Assembly: GCA_021156175.1 (NCBI GenBank)
Contig: JAJNBL010000001.1
Span: 62,001 to 126,000 of the forward strand
From: Rickettsiales bacterium
GTDB lineage: Bacteria > Pseudomonadota > Alphaproteobacteria > Rickettsiales > JAJNBL01
Length of the DNA: 64,000 bases
Direction of reading: 5' to 3'
Part shown: piece by piece, positions 27,144 through 37,448 of the stretch
Numbering within the stretch: the first letter of the stretch is position 1
Layout: each line of letters begins with the position of its first letter
The notes under the pieces: model-generated
Databases searched by the model: none
Told to the model about the DNA's origin: nothing
The model's input: only the letters and a program-made list of their open reading frames with translations
Program-made: the position numbers and the translations under genes

Positions 27144-27995
27144 TTATTTGAAAACGACCGTTTTATTTCCATTTATCAATACGCGTTGTTCGATGTGATA
27201 CCGTACCGCGCGCGCGAGAACCCGACTTTCAATATCGCCCCCCATAGCAACCAATTGTTCAGGACTGCGGGTATGGTCCACTGATATCACTTCCTGTTCC
27301 ACAATTGGCCCTTCATCGAGGTCATTACTTACATAATGCGCCGTCGCACCGATGATCTTCACACCGCGATCATAGGCCTGATGATACGGCTTTGCGCCTT
27401 TGAAACTCGGCAAGAACGAGTGATGAATATTAATCGCACGGCCTGGCAGTTTTGCAACCAATCCCGGCGTCAACACCTGCATATAACGCGCCAGCACCAC
27501 GAGATCAATTTCGAGCGCCTTGATGTTTTTCCACACTTCCGTTTCCTGTTCCATCTTGGTTTGCGGAGTCACCGGCAAATGGATAAATGGAATTTCGTGC
27601 CATTCCACGAGTTTACGCATGTTCGGATGGTTGGAGATCACCGCAGGGATTTCGATAGGAAGAGAACCGCTCGCATAACGGTGCAGCAGATCATTCAGGC
27701 AATGCCCTTGCTGCGATACCATCATCAGCACCCGCGGCTTTTGTGCCGTATCATGCAGATGCCATTCCATCTTGAATTTTTCCGCAATCGGGAGGAAGGA
27801 ATTTTTGAGTGTGGTGATATCGTTCCCTTCCACATCAAACACAGTGCGCATGAAAAATTGCTGCGTGGAAGGATCGCCAAATTGCGCCGATTCCGTAATA
27901 AATCCGCCATGACGGAAGAGAAACGTGGAAACCTCCGAAACAATTCCGGCAATATCTTTGCAAGAAAGCGTAAGGATAAATCGTGATGTGTTCAT
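27144..27995 (-). CDS. purU: Formyltetrahydrofolate deformylase
   Basis: PurU hydrolyses 10-formyl-THF to THF and formate, balancing one-carbon pools. It has 283 residues: an N-terminal ACT regulatory domain (FILTLSCKDIAGIVSEVSTF) and a formyltransferase-fold catalytic domain with IPAVISNHPNMR, LVVLARYMQVLTPG, INIHHSFLPSFKGAKPYHQA (catalytic His) and VSNDLDEGPIVEQE. It has a candidate promoter overlapping the end of the hisN-like gene and is followed closely by the HAD hydrolase. Confidence 0.95.
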   Translation of the reverse strand: MNTSRFILTLSCKDIAGIVSEVSTFLFRHGGFITESAQFGDPSTQQFFMRTVFDVEGNDITTLKNSFLPIAEKFKMEWHLHDTAQKPRVLMMVSQQGHCLNDLLHRYASGSLPIEIPAVISNHPNMRKLVEWHEIPFIHLPVTPQTKMEQETEVWKNIKALEIDLVVLARYMQVLTPGLVAKLPGRAINIHHSFLPSFKGAKPYHQAYDRGVKIIGATAHYVSNDLDEGPIVEQEVISVDHTRSPEQLVAMGGDIESRVLARAVRYHIEQRVLINGNKTVVFK

Positions 27996-28023
27996 GGGAC
28001 GTGCCTTCTATTGTGACCGCCGC

Positions 28024-28051
28024 ATTATAACGGCTTATGCGCGTTTGACTA
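28024..28051 (-). promoter_or_regulatory. Candidate promoter for purU
   Basis: On the minus strand TAGTCA (28051-28046) and a consensus TATAAT (28029-28024) are 16 bases apart, about 28 bases upstream of the purU ATG. Confidence 0.4.
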
Positions 28052-28837
28052 TCGCTTTAATAAAGCTAATGCCTCTTTGTGCACAGCCTTACTTCCTGCC
28101 GCAACTACCTGCCCCTCGGATGAAAGCGTAATCGGCTTCCCTTCCCAATCCGTGAACACACCACCTGCTGCAATCACAACAGGGGCGAGCGCACAAAAAT
28201 CATACGGCTTTAATCCCGCTTCAATCACTACATCGAGTAACCCGAACGCTACCAATCCGTATTGATAACAATCCCCACCATACGATACACGCTTGGATGC
28301 CTTCACCGCGCGTTGGAATTTGTCCCACTCACTCGCATTTAAATAGTTTGGCCCGGTCGTAGAAACTACTGCTTCTGCCAAACTTCCAACATCGCGCGCC
28401 TTCGTAATAGTGCGCTCACCTCTATGATAAAATGCACTGTAGCCTGCACCCGGAATCCCGATCCAGCGCTCACCCGTGATTGGTTGATCAATCACTCCAA
28501 GCACCGGCTCACCACGATACACAAGTGAAATCAATGTCCCAAATATTGGCCGTCCGATGGTAAATGATACGGTCCCATCAATCGGATCCAGCACCCAAAC
28601 ATACTCCGCCGTTTCGCGGATATTACCAAACTCCTCGCCGATAATTCCATGGGTCGGATAATGCGACTCAATAAGTTCGCGCATAACCGTTTCTGCCTCA
28701 CGATCCGCAATCGTCACCGGCGTCTGATCGGCCTTATGCTCTGCAACTCCGTGATTGCGGAAATAGCCTTTAATTACAGCTCCACTAGCATCGGCTAGGG
28801 TTTTGGCAAAAGTGAGATATTCTGTGTGGTTTTGCAT
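28049..28837 (-). CDS. hisN: Histidinol-phosphatase-like IMPase family protein
   Basis: A 262-residue Mg2+-dependent phosphatase of the IMPase superfamily, second member in this window. Motifs are TPVTIADREAE near residue 40, GIIGEEFG near 65, WVLDPIDGTVSFTIGRPIFG near 82 (DPIDGT) and YDFCALAPVVIAAGG near 213 (the equivalent of the WD motif is YD). The segment VSFTIGRPIFGTLI and ITGERWIG resembles the histidinol-phosphate phosphatase (HisN) branch rather than SuhB. It begins two bases after the mutS stop, so the two are co-translated. The symbol is given on subfamily resemblance; substrate identity is not certain. Confidence 0.72.
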   Translation of the reverse strand: MQNHTEYLTFAKTLADASGAVIKGYFRNHGVAEHKADQTPVTIADREAETVMRELIESHYPTHGIIGEEFGNIRETAEYVWVLDPIDGTVSFTIGRPIFGTLISLVYRGEPVLGVIDQPITGERWIGIPGAGYSAFYHRGERTITKARDVGSLAEAVVSTTGPNYLNASEWDKFQRAVKASKRVSYGGDCYQYGLVAFGLLDVVIEAGLKPYDFCALAPVVIAAGGVFTDWEGKPITLSSEGQVVAAGSKAVHKEALALLKR

Positions 28838-28839
28838 AA

Positions 28840-31542
28840 TTATCCTATCATCCCTTTAAGCTTATACAGCACCTCAAGCGCATCTCTTGGCGAAAGCATA
28901 TCAATCTCTGTCTGACGCAATGCTTCCTCTAATGGTGATACTGCAACAGGCGCAGGCTGTGCCTTTCCTCCCCTTGCAAAGAGCGGCATATCATCCGACA
29001 ACATCACCGATGCAGCGCCTTTCGTTTCCGAGGATTGCAAGAAATGCAGCACCTCATCCGCGCGCTTCGTCACCGCCGCCGGCAACCCTGCAAGCCGTGC
29101 AACATGTACACCATACGAACGATCTGCCGCACCGGGAATCACTTCATGTAGGAAAATTACCTTCCCTTCCCATTCCTTCACCTTCATCGTATGACACGCT
29201 AATGATGAAAGCTTCGATGCCAACGATGTTAGCTCATGATAATGCGTGGCAAATAACGCACGCGCACCGATCATATTATGCAGATGCTCTAATACCGCCC
29301 ACGCAATTGCTAATCCATCAAATGTTGCAGTACCGCGTCCGATTTCATCTAAAATTACAAGTGACCGTGAAGTCGCTTGATTGAGAATTGTCGCAGTTTC
29401 CACCATCTCAACCATAAAGGTCGAGCGCCCACGCGCAAGATCATCTGAAGCCCCAACGCGAGAAAACAACCGATCCACCACACCGATATGCGCTCGCGCA
29501 GCCGGCACAAATGAACCCATCTGCGCTAAAATCGTGATGATCGCATTCTGACGCAAGAACGTACTCTTCCCGGCCATGTTGGGACCCGTCATCAGCCATA
29601 CGCGCGCATCGTCTTCCAAGTGACAGCCATTGGGGATAAACTCGCCTTGCCCAGACTCACGGATGCCCAATTCCACCACCGGATGGCGCCCACCTTCAAT
29701 TCTAAATGCGGTTGATTCATCAATGAGAGGCCGGACAAGATTCTGCTTCTGCGCAAAAGTGCTTAACCCCAGCACCACATCGAGCATCGCCAGACTTTGT
29801 GCAGTAAGCGAAAGTGTATCCGCATGGGTTGCCACTTGCGCTGAAATTTCCTCAAAAATCTCAAACTCAAAGCTAAGCACCTGGTCTTTCGCGGTGACAA
29901 TATCGCTCTCTAACTTCTTGAGTTCCTCCGTCGTATAACGCACTGCACCGGCCATCGTTTGCTTATGGATAAATAGCGCCCCATCCATCTTATCACTATG
30001 GCTCGCCGGGATTTCGATATACATCCCAATCACATTATTCTTAAGAATTTTGAGCGCCGTAATGCCCGTTTTTTGCTGATACTGCGCTTTTAACTGCTGC
30101 ACCAAATGCTGACCATCGGATTGCACGCTTCTAAGCTCATCCACCCGCGGATGATACCCAGTGGCAACAAATCCACCATCACGCGTTAGACGTGGTACTT
30201 CTTCACGGAGCGCTTCTTGCAATAAATTACGCAAACCATCATGCGGCAGTAAATTTCTCCGGCACGCAACCAAGCCTTTAGGCATTTCTGGCAAGCCAGG
30301 AGCTTCCATCATATCTGCAATCATCAGCAATTCTTGAAGCGCTGTGCGGAGTACAAGTAAATCCTGCGGCCCACCGCGCTTCATCACGATCCGCGACAGT
30401 GCGCGCTCAATATCCGGCAGGCGCTTTAACGCCAGACGCACTTCTTCGCAAAGCTGTGGTTGACGGAGGCCATATTCCACCATATCCAGCCGCTCACCAA
30501 TCGCATCCGCATTCGCTAAAGGAGATGCTAGCATCGAGCTGAGCAACCGCGCACCCGAAGGCGTTGCCGTATAATTAATGACATGTAGCAAGCTCCCTTT
30601 TTTCTCGCCGGAAAGCGAACGGGTAAGCTCAAGATTCGTTCGCGTAGCTGGATCAATCACCATAAAATGGCGCGATTCATAACGCTTGGGCTTCTCGAGT
30701 CGAGGCTTTGTGCCTTTTTGTGTCAGCGCCAGATATTCCAGCAGCGAACCACACGCCCCAATTTCTGCGCGAGTAAAGGCTCCAAGACTATCAAGAAGCG
30801 CAATTCCATAGAATTCTTTAAGGCGATCCTCCCCGCGAATACTATCAAAAAACGAGGAGACATGCGGGATCAACCGGTTGCGGTAATCATCAAGTATCCG
30901 CGCAATCGTATTATCACTCAAGAGCGTATCATTAACGAGCAATTCCTGTGCCTGGAGGCGCGCCAAATCAGCCGCTAGACTGTTCAAATGCGTCTCCATC
31001 GTACGACATTCGCCGGTCGAAATATCGACCCATGCCAGTGCCATATCGCCTTTTGCTTGGGTGAGCGCCGCCAGATAATTGGCCGACCGCGCATCGAGCA
31101 ATGCATCTTCGGTAATCGTGCCGGGCGTGATAATCCGGACGACTTCCCTCCGGACAACCGACTTATAGCCCCGCTTCTTGGCTTCTGCTGGGTCTTCCAT
31201 CTGTTCGCAAATCGCGACCCTAAAACCCGCCCGAATCAGCTTTTGGAGATACGGCTCATAGGAATGATAGGGCACACCGCACATGGCGATATCTTGGCCC
31301 GCATGCTTGCCCCGTTTCGTGAGCGCAATATCAAGTGTTTCCGCCGCCTTGACCGCATCATCGAAAAACAGCTCGTAAAAATCTCCCATCCGGTAAAACA
31401 GCAGACAATCCCGATGCCCTTCCTTAATGGCAAGATATTGCTGCATCATAGGAGTCGCAGAAGCATCAGAAACACCTATATTTTCAGTTGGTTCCTGGAA
31501 TTCCATACGGGTTTCGGCTAAGTTACTGGCGGTGCTGTTCAT
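28840..31542 (-). CDS. mutS: DNA mismatch repair protein MutS
   Basis: Mismatch recognition ATPase of 900 residues. The mismatch-binding domain has the [11 protein letters not shown] motif near residue 53 (Phe-x-Glu wedge), then connector, lever and clamp domains. The ATPase domain shows [18 protein letters not shown] (Walker A), [21 protein letters not shown] (split Walker B; D and E of DEIGRGT) and [10 protein letters not shown]. The length is typical. No mutL or glnD neighbour is present, and the downstream gene is the hisN-like phosphatase. A 198-base gap separates it from divergent metE. Confidence 0.97.
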   Translation of the reverse strand: MNSTASNLAETRMEFQEPTENIGVSDASATPMMQQYLAIKEGHRDCLLFYRMGDFYELFFDDAVKAAETLDIALTKRGKHAGQDIAMCGVPYHSYEPYLQKLIRAGFRVAICEQMEDPAEAKKRGYKSVVRREVVRIITPGTITEDALLDARSANYLAALTQAKGDMALAWVDISTGECRTMETHLNSLAADLARLQAQELLVNDTLLSDNTIARILDDYRNRLIPHVSSFFDSIRGEDRLKEFYGIALLDSLGAFTRAEIGACGSLLEYLALTQKGTKPRLEKPKRYESRHFMVIDPATRTNLELTRSLSGEKKGSLLHVINYTATPSGARLLSSMLASPLANADAIGERLDMVEYGLRQPQLCEEVRLALKRLPDIERALSRIVMKRGGPQDLLVLRTALQELLMIADMMEAPGLPEMPKGLVACRRNLLPHDGLRNLLQEALREEVPRLTRDGGFVATGYHPRVDELRSVQSDGQHLVQQLKAQYQQKTGITALKILKNNVIGMYIEIPASHSDKMDGALFIHKQTMAGAVRYTTEELKKLESDIVTAKDQVLSFEFEIFEEISAQVATHADTLSLTAQSLAMLDVVLGLSTFAQKQNLVRPLIDESTAFRIEGGRHPVVELGIRESGQGEFIPNGCHLEDDARVWLMTGPNMAGKSTFLRQNAIITILAQMGSFVPAARAHIGVVDRLFSRVGASDDLARGRSTFMVEMVETATILNQATSRSLVILDEIGRGTATFDGLAIAWAVLEHLHNMIGARALFATHYHELTSLASKLSSLACHTMKVKEWEGKVIFLHEVIPGAADRSYGVHVARLAGLPAAVTKRADEVLHFLQSSETKGAASVMLSDDMPLFARGGKAQPAPVAVSPLEEALRQTEIDMLSPRDALEVLYKLKGMIG

Positions 31543-31740
31543 GGGTTCTATATAACGTTACAATTTGGCTTTTTGAAGCCTATATCATAAGGTTCCAAAC
31601 ACCCTATAGCAATCACCAAAAAACACTGGATTTTACACCCGTTTTACTCTATAAGTGACCGTTCTTTTGCGGATTCTACTAGGATCGCAATAGGTTAGAC
31701 CGCTTTTAGCGAAAATGTAACATCGAAGGAGTCAAGAACG

Positions 31741-34068
31741 ATGGTTCTCTCTGCAAACCTCGGATTTCCCCGTATCGGGCCAAAACGTGAACTGAAAAAA
31801 GCCGTAGAAAGCTACTGGAAAGGCGAAAGCAACGTCGAAGCGCTGCTCACACAAGCCGCACAAATCCGTAAAAACAATTGGGAAATGCAGAAGAAACAAG
31901 GGGTTAATCAAATCCCCTCAAACGATTTCTCCCTTTACGATCAAGTACTTGATACCATCGCACTGTTCGGTGCTGTTCCTGAGCGCTATGGTTTCAAAAG
32001 CGGAAATGTAGATCTTTCGACCTATTTCGCAATGGCGCGCGGTGCACAAACCGGCGGTATTGACGTAGGCGCAATGGAAATGACCAAATGGTTCGACACG
32101 AACTACCACTATATCGTGCCAGAATTCCATAGAAATCAGACCTTTGCTTTAAGCTCTACCAAAATTTTTGATGAGTTTAACGAAGCAAAGTCACTCGGGA
32201 TTACCACGAAACCTGTCCTCCTTGGACCGGTAACGTTCTTGAAAATCGGGAAAAAGAAAGAAGAAGGCTATTGCCGTTTTGAACTCCTTTCTAAACTTTT
32301 GCCAGTATATGATGAAATCCTTGGCCGCCTGTCACAACTTGGCGCTAAGACCGTACAAATTGACGAGCCTGCACTGGTACTCGATTTGGGCGATGGTGCA
32401 AAAGATGCATACAAAACAGCGTATAAGCACATCGGCGAAACTGCAAAAGACTTAGGTATCGAGCTTGTACTTGCAACCTATTTCGGTGACTTGCGTGATA
32501 ATCTGGAATTGGCGGTAAACCTGCCAGTTTCTGTGTTGCATGTGGATTTAGTCCGCGGTGCAAATCAACTGTCTGATGTTCTTGCAAAAGCACCTAAAGG
32601 TCTCGTTCTTTCTCTCGGTGTGGTTGATGGCCGCAACATTTGGCGCAACGATTTCGATGCTTCTTTGGCATTGATTAACCAGGCAATTAAAGCGCGCGGC
32701 AAAGAAAACATCATTATCGCTCCTTCATGCTCACTGCTCCACAGCCCAGTGGATTTGAGCATTGAAACCGGTCTTGATGAAGAACTCAAAGGCTGGATGG
32801 CGTTTGCTACCCAGAAAGTAGAAGAAATCGTCACATTAGCGAAAATTGCGGGTGAAGGTGAAGGCGCTGCAAAAGAAGCTTTGGAAGCAAACCGCAAAGC
32901 GGCAGCATCCCGCAAAACTTCTTCCCGGATTCATAACCCAGCCGTAAAATCACGTGCTGCGAGTGTTACTCCGGAAATGAAGACGCGTAAAAGCCCCTTC
33001 GCTGCTCGTGCTGCTGCACAAAGCAAATCGATCCAATTGCCACTACTACCAACCACGACCATTGGTTCTTTCCCGCAAACGCAGGAAGTCCGCCAAGCCC
33101 GTGCGAAACACAAGAGCGGCGAATTGTCGGATGCACAGTATAACGAGTTTTTGCAGCAAAAAACCGAGGACTGCATCCGCAGCCAGGAGCAGATGGATAT
33201 CGACGTGCTGGTACACGGTGAATTCGAGCGTAACGACATGGTGGAATATTTCGGCGAACAGCTTAAAGGCTTTGCCTTTAGCGGGTTTGGCTGGGTACAA
33301 AGCTATGGTTCCCGTTGCGTCAAACCACCAGTGATCTTCGGAGATGTGTCTCGCGAAGCACCGATGACCGTTGAGTGGGCAAAGTTTTCACAAAGTAAAA
33401 CTTCTCGCATTATGAAAGGTATGTTGACCGGTCCAGTGACGATCCTGCAATGGTCGTTCGTGCGTAACGATCAACCTCGCTCGGAAACCTGTCGTCAGAT
33501 CGCTTTGGCGATCCGTGACGAAGTAGTGGATCTCGAGAAAGCTGGCATCAAGATTATCCAGATCGACGAAGCAGCGGTTCGTGAAGGCCTACCTGTTCGG
33601 AAAGCGGATTGGCAAGCATATTTGGATTGGGCAGTGGAAGCGTTCCGTATTACGGCATCTGGCGTGAAAGACGAAACACAAATTCACACCCATATGTGCT
33701 ACTCGGAATTCAACGATATCATCAAAGCGGTAGCCGATATGGATGCCGACGTGATTTCGATTGAAACCTCACGTTCGCAAATGGAACTTTTGGATGCGTT
33801 CGTGGATTTCAAATATCCAAACGATATCGGCCCAGGCGTGTATGACATCCACAGCCCACGTATTCCTAGCGAAAAGGAAATGACCGACCTGCTCCATAAG
33901 GCTTTGGAAGTATTGAAGCCTGAGCAAGTATGGGTAAATCCGGATTGCGGTTTGAAAACCCGTGGCTGGAAAGAAGTGAAACCTGCGTTGGAAAGCATGG
34001 TGGCATCAGCGAAGAAAGTTCGTGCAGAACTCGCTTCTCAAGGTGTGACCGCACGGAAAGTGTGCTAG
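31741..34068 (+). CDS. metE: Cobalamin-independent methionine synthase
   Basis: Transfers a methyl group from methyl-THF-triglutamate to homocysteine, making methionine without B12. It has 775 residues with two homologous barrels: an N-terminal domain beginning LGFPRIGPKRELKKAVESYW and a C-terminal domain from LPTTTIGSFPQT. Zinc ligands lie in IHTHMCYSEFND (His and Cys) and VNPDCGLKTRGW (Cys). The interdomain linker (about residues 380-430) is rich in Ala, Lys, Arg and Ser. A GAAGGAG ribosome binding site is 9 bases before the ATG. No B12 riboswitch pattern was found in the 198-base leader. A strong terminator follows. Confidence 0.97.
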   Translation: MVLSANLGFPRIGPKRELKKAVESYWKGESNVEALLTQAAQIRKNNWEMQKKQGVNQIPSNDFSLYDQVLDTIALFGAVPERYGFKSGNVDLSTYFAMARGAQTGGIDVGAMEMTKWFDTNYHYIVPEFHRNQTFALSSTKIFDEFNEAKSLGITTKPVLLGPVTFLKIGKKKEEGYCRFELLSKLLPVYDEILGRLSQLGAKTVQIDEPALVLDLGDGAKDAYKTAYKHIGETAKDLGIELVLATYFGDLRDNLELAVNLPVSVLHVDLVRGANQLSDVLAKAPKGLVLSLGVVDGRNIWRNDFDASLALINQAIKARGKENIIIAPSCSLLHSPVDLSIETGLDEELKGWMAFATQKVEEIVTLAKIAGEGEGAAKEALEANRKAAASRKTSSRIHNPAVKSRAASVTPEMKTRKSPFAARAAAQSKSIQLPLLPTTTIGSFPQTQEVRQARAKHKSGELSDAQYNEFLQQKTEDCIRSQEQMDIDVLVHGEFERNDMVEYFGEQLKGFAFSGFGWVQSYGSRCVKPPVIFGDVSREAPMTVEWAKFSQSKTSRIMKGMLTGPVTILQWSFVRNDQPRSETCRQIALAIRDEVVDLEKAGIKIIQIDEAAVREGLPVRKADWQAYLDWAVEAFRITASGVKDETQIHTHMCYSEFNDIIKAVADMDADVISIETSRSQMELLDAFVDFKYPNDIGPGVYDIHSPRIPSEKEMTDLLHKALEVLKPEQVWVNPDCGLKTRGWKEVKPALESMVASAKKVRAELASQGVTARKVC

Positions 34069-34084
34069 TCCATCCAATAGAATA

Positions 34085-34125
34085 AAAAAAGCCCCCGGCA
34101 CCTTAAGGTCCGGGGGATTTTTTAT
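34085..34125. terminator. Bidirectional intrinsic terminator, metE / aceB
   Basis: CCCCCGG (34092-34098) pairs with CCGGGGG (34110-34116), with an inner ACC-TTAA-GGT stem, followed by TTTTTT and preceded by AAAAAAA. It sits between the convergent metE and malate synthase genes and can serve both strands. Confidence 0.93.
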
Positions 34126-34133
34126 TGCAAAAA

Positions 34134-35750
34134 TTATAGTAAATCGAGTGCACCAAGAGTCAAAAACTCCTTACATTCTTTAGCACTCACCAAGCCTGTC
34201 AGAAGCCCAGAAGCCTCCTTATACCGGCCCTTCGCAAAACGCTCTTTGCCTACTAAGCTTTCAATTTTGGCAAGCTCTTCACCCAAAAACTCTTGATAGA
34301 GCGGAAGAGTGATATCACGCCCATCGTCGATTTTTCCCTTCGGGTAATGAATCCACTGCCACAATTGGGTACGGGAAATCTCCGCCGTTGCGGCATCTTC
34401 CATAAGGTTAAAAATCGGGACCGCACCACGGCCTTGGAGCCAGGCTTCGATATATTGCAACGCCACGCTGATATTATTCCGCACCCCCGCTTCCGTAATC
34501 GTCCCTTCCGGTAACGTCAGCAGATCCTTCGCACTAACACGAACATCTTCGCGCTTCTTCTCAAGCTGGTTATGATGCCCTTGCGCAATAAAGCGATCAA
34601 ACACTTCTTTGGCCACCGGCACTAAGCCCGGATGCGCAACCCACGTGCCATCATGGCCATTGCCTGCTTCGCGTTCTTTATCCGCTTTGACATTGGCGAA
34701 TGCGGCTTGGTTGGCCGCTTCATCGCCACGCACCGGAATAAACGCCGACATCCCCCCCATCGCAAACGCCCCGCGTTTATGCGTAGTCTGGATCAGGAGT
34801 TGCGAATACGAGCTCAAAAAATGTGCTTTCATCGTCACTTGAGCGCGATCCGGGAAAATCCAGTTTGGATTTTTACTGAAAGTCTTGATAAAGCTGAAGA
34901 TATAGTCCCAACGACCACAATTTAAGCCCACGATGTGATCACGCAATTCATACAGAATTTCTTCCATCTCAAATGCAGCATGGATAGTCTCAATCAACAC
35001 GGTTGCCTTAATCGTCCCATGAGGCAACCCCAATTGCTGCTCCCCAAAGGTGAACACCTCATTCCAGAGGCGTGCTTCTTTATGGCTTTGAAGTTTCGGG
35101 ATATAAAAATACGGCCCACTACCCTTCTGAATCAGAGCTTGCGCATTATGGAAGAAGAATAACCCGAAATCAAAAAGCGAACCAAATACCGGAATATTGT
35201 TCAGCTGCACATGACGCTCCGGCAGATGCAATCCACGAGGGCGCACAATCAGTGTTGCAAGACCGCTAGCATTCAGCTTATAGGACTTTCCTTCCTCATT
35301 TTGATAGCTGATTGTCCCGCGGATCGCATCGCGCAAGTTGATTTGCCCTTGGATCGTCCCTTCCCATGTCGGAGAATGCGCATCTTCAAAATCCGCCATA
35401 AAAGCCTTTGCACCGGAATTGAGTGCATTTATCACCATCTTCCGATCCACCGGCCCGGTAATTTCAACCCTGCGATCTTGCAGATCATGTGGAATTGCAC
35501 CGACCGACCAACTCGTATCGTGACGAATGGAAGCCGTTTCGGCCAAGAAATCCGGCAATGTCCCGGCATCAATCGCTTCCTGGCGCGCGATACGGGCTTC
35601 CAAGAGCTTACATATCTGCGGGCTGAATTTCACCGATAATGCTTCGACAAACCCCAGGGCTTCAGGAGTTAGAATTTCTGCAAATTCCGGGGCAATATTC
35701 CCCGTAACAGTTAGTTTTCCTGAAGCAGATGCACGTTGTGGCTGAGACAT
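34134..35750 (-). CDS. aceB: Malate synthase A
   Basis: Condenses glyoxylate with acetyl-CoA to malate in the glyoxylate bypass. It has 538 residues, the length of the A form. Signatures include the N-terminal KFMADFEDA-like segment (KAFMADFEDAHSPTWEG near residue 134), LIVRPRGLHLPERH, ATVLIETIHAAFEMEEILYE, GLNCGRWDYIFSFIK near residue 275, and the C-terminal NISVALQYIEAWLQGRGAVP and QLWQWIHY. Isocitrate lyase (aceA) is not in the window. Presence implies growth on acetate or fatty acids at some stage, unusual for strict obligate intracellular Rickettsiales. Confidence 0.95.
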   Translation of the reverse strand: MSQPQRASASGKLTVTGNIAPEFAEILTPEALGFVEALSVKFSPQICKLLEARIARQEAIDAGTLPDFLAETASIRHDTSWSVGAIPHDLQDRRVEITGPVDRKMVINALNSGAKAFMADFEDAHSPTWEGTIQGQINLRDAIRGTISYQNEEGKSYKLNASGLATLIVRPRGLHLPERHVQLNNIPVFGSLFDFGLFFFHNAQALIQKGSGPYFYIPKLQSHKEARLWNEVFTFGEQQLGLPHGTIKATVLIETIHAAFEMEEILYELRDHIVGLNCGRWDYIFSFIKTFSKNPNWIFPDRAQVTMKAHFLSSYSQLLIQTTHKRGAFAMGGMSAFIPVRGDEAANQAAFANVKADKEREAGNGHDGTWVAHPGLVPVAKEVFDRFIAQGHHNQLEKKREDVRVSAKDLLTLPEGTITEAGVRNNISVALQYIEAWLQGRGAVPIFNLMEDAATAEISRTQLWQWIHYPKGKIDDGRDITLPLYQEFLGEELAKIESLVGKERFAKGRYKEASGLLTGLVSAKECKEFLTLGALDLL

Positions 35751-35915
35751 AAATCACTCTCTTTCTTAAAAATTTCTATGTGCTGTAATCTGCCAGAATA
35801 TGAATAAAGAGTCGAGCAGGGAATGTCGAAAATTATATTCTGCGATCCCCAGACATTAAACAGTGATTAACCAGTTATTGCTACTGTATGCTTGAAGTCC
35901 AGGGGAGTAACTCAC

Positions 35916-36668
35916 ATGGCCAAATTACACATGCCACAGCTGCCAGAGTATATGGAAGAAAAACTAGGAAAAGCGGTCAACGCTTCCTCAGCCGCGGGTT
36001 CCATCTTATTTCGTTACCTCTTGATTGCAGGACGCTGGGGGCTAAACCATCTTGCACGGATCAATCTTGAACCACTTTACCGTGTATGCGCACGGTGGAT
36101 TGTTTATATCGTGTACGATGTCCGCTTCCTCGGACAAGAAAAACTCCCCATTAAAGGTCCTGCGATTTTGATCTGCAACCATATTTCCTATGTGGACGGA
36201 CTGGTGATAAATGCTGCGATGCGCCATCCGGTACGCTATATTATTGACCGTGATATCTACAGTCTTCCGGGCGTAAACTATTTTATGCGGCTTAACCGCG
36301 GCATTCCAATTGCAGCTACTCGCGACGATGTGACAAACGCGCTCAATATGATTTCCGATGGCTTAAAAAATGGTGATATCATCTGCATCTTCCCGGAAGG
36401 GCAAATGACCTATACGGGGAATCTTGGCCGCTTCCGACCAGGGATTGAATGGATTTTACAACGCGATCCGGTACCGGTTTACCCCCTTGCGCTCAAAGGT
36501 CTATGGGGTAGCATATTTAGCCGTAAATACCGCAAAGCCCAACACCGTTTCTTCCCTCGCAGCTTCCGTCGGAAAGTGGATTTGATTTGTGGAGAACCTT
36601 TAAGCCCCGAGGAAGTGAAGGTCGATCTACTTCAGAAACTTGTTACCGAGCTAAGGCATTCGGTGTAA
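35916..36668 (+). CDS. plsC: 1-acyl-glycerol-3-phosphate acyltransferase (PlsC family)
   Basis: A 250-residue membrane-associated acyltransferase of phospholipid synthesis. The HX4D motif is NHISYVDG (H to D) near residue 88 and the glycerophosphate-binding motif is FPEGQMTYTG near residue 161. One hydrophobic segment (ILFRYLLIAGRWGL) precedes the catalytic domain. The ATG at 35916 is chosen because AGGGGAG lies 8 bases upstream; a TTG at 35892 would add eight residues. It is divergent from aceB and convergent with the COQ4-motif gene. Confidence 0.87.
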   Translation: MAKLHMPQLPEYMEEKLGKAVNASSAAGSILFRYLLIAGRWGLNHLARINLEPLYRVCARWIVYIVYDVRFLGQEKLPIKGPAILICNHISYVDGLVINAAMRHPVRYIIDRDIYSLPGVNYFMRLNRGIPIAATRDDVTNALNMISDGLKNGDIICIFPEGQMTYTGNLGRFRPGIEWILQRDPVPVYPLALKGLWGSIFSRKYRKAQHRFFPRSFRRKVDLICGEPLSPEEVKVDLLQKLVTELRHSV

Positions 36669-36677
36669 TCACCACCC

Positions 36678-37232
36678 TTATACGGGGAGACGTTTGCTTT
36701 CTTTGGTATCAGGAAGCATCACCTGTTCCGCCCGGTATAACGTGCGGAGCGACTCAGTCTTAATCCCCAATTCCCCCCGCAGCTCCGCCAATGTTTTATC
36801 CCCATACATCTCAAGCGGCACATGGTACACCTCTGGATGCGCAAAGGATTTTCCCGCTTCCAAGCCCAATTTATAGGCTTTGAGGTTGTTTTCCGTCAGG
36901 CGATACGGATCGGGATAAAGATATTTTGTCACAAATTGGAACAAAAGCGATTCAATATCCGAGATATTCGGCGCCGTCCCCATCGTATAACCCAGCACAA
37001 ACGCTTCATCCTGAGGAAGCAATCCCCGCCCCAACAGAATATGGACACAATCATGCCGATCCAAGGAAATTGCCCCTTTAAAGGCAATCGGAGACTTGGG
37101 ATTCTCAAATATTCTTACGATTAGGCTAATATCATCTGCATTATTAGCAGGGAGCGTATCCCGCACGGATTGCAGGCTCATGTCATCGTTGTCGAGCCCG
37201 GGATTCCATACATTCCACGCGACTTTTTCCAT
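36678..37232 (-). CDS. COQ4-motif protein, possible ubiquinone-pathway factor
   Basis: A 184-residue protein without signal peptide or membrane helix. Residues 59-76 read RHDCVHILLGRGLLPQDE, which fits the COQ4 metal-binding signature H-D-x-x-H-(x)11-E (H60, D61, H64, E76). COQ4 supports C1 modification of the ring in ubiquinone synthesis in mitochondria and has bacterial relatives. The rest (FQFVTKYLYPDPYRLTENNL, EVYHVPLEMYGDKTLAELR) I cannot match. It has a good candidate promoter of its own. The assignment rests on this motif and is tentative. Confidence 0.5.
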   Translation of the reverse strand: MEKVAWNVWNPGLDNDDMSLQSVRDTLPANNADDISLIVRIFENPKSPIAFKGAISLDRHDCVHILLGRGLLPQDEAFVLGYTMGTAPNISDIESLLFQFVTKYLYPDPYRLTENNLKAYKLGLEAGKSFAHPEVYHVPLEMYGDKTLAELRGELGIKTESLRTLYRAEQVMLPDTKESKRLPV

Positions 37233-37257
37233 AAGGCACCCGCTTTATACAATTTTT

Positions 37258-37286
37258 ATTATACCGCAAAGGCATCAATCTCACAA
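37258..37286 (-). promoter_or_regulatory. Candidate promoter for the COQ4-motif gene
   Basis: On the minus strand TTGTGA (37286-37281), 17 bases, then consensus TATAAT (37263-37258), 25 bases upstream of the ATG at 37232. Confidence 0.55.
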
Positions 37287-37369
37287 GGATACGCAAAAGG
37301 AGCTACGATTTAATTAATGAATACGAGATTTGAAATTTTGATTGTTTTGGAAATTTCTTATTTTTAGAC

Positions 37370-37397
37370 TTGCCTGCTCACCAAAAAAAGCTACAAT
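37370..37397 (+). promoter_or_regulatory. Candidate promoter for pstC-pstA-pstB-phoB
   Basis: TTGCCT (37370-37375), 16 bases, then TACAAT (37392-37397), about 51 bases before the pstC ATG. No Pho-box-like CTGTCAT direct repeat was found upstream, so control by PhoB is not supported by the sequence. Confidence 0.45.
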
Positions 37398-37448
37398 GCC
37401 GAACTCAAATCAATCCATAGATTTAGAAATATTAAAGAGTATAGCCTG

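Noticed and set aside
27336-27986. 216-residue plus-strand frame antisense to purU
   Set aside because: It is rich in Arg and His and lacks a start signal; purU on the other strand has complete family motifs.
31543-31740. Cobalamin or SAM riboswitch upstream of metE
   Set aside because: The 198-base region is A+T-rich and shows none of the conserved B12-box or SAM-box segments.
37300-37448. Pho box upstream of pstC
   Set aside because: No pair of CTGTCAT-like direct repeats at 11-base spacing could be found.
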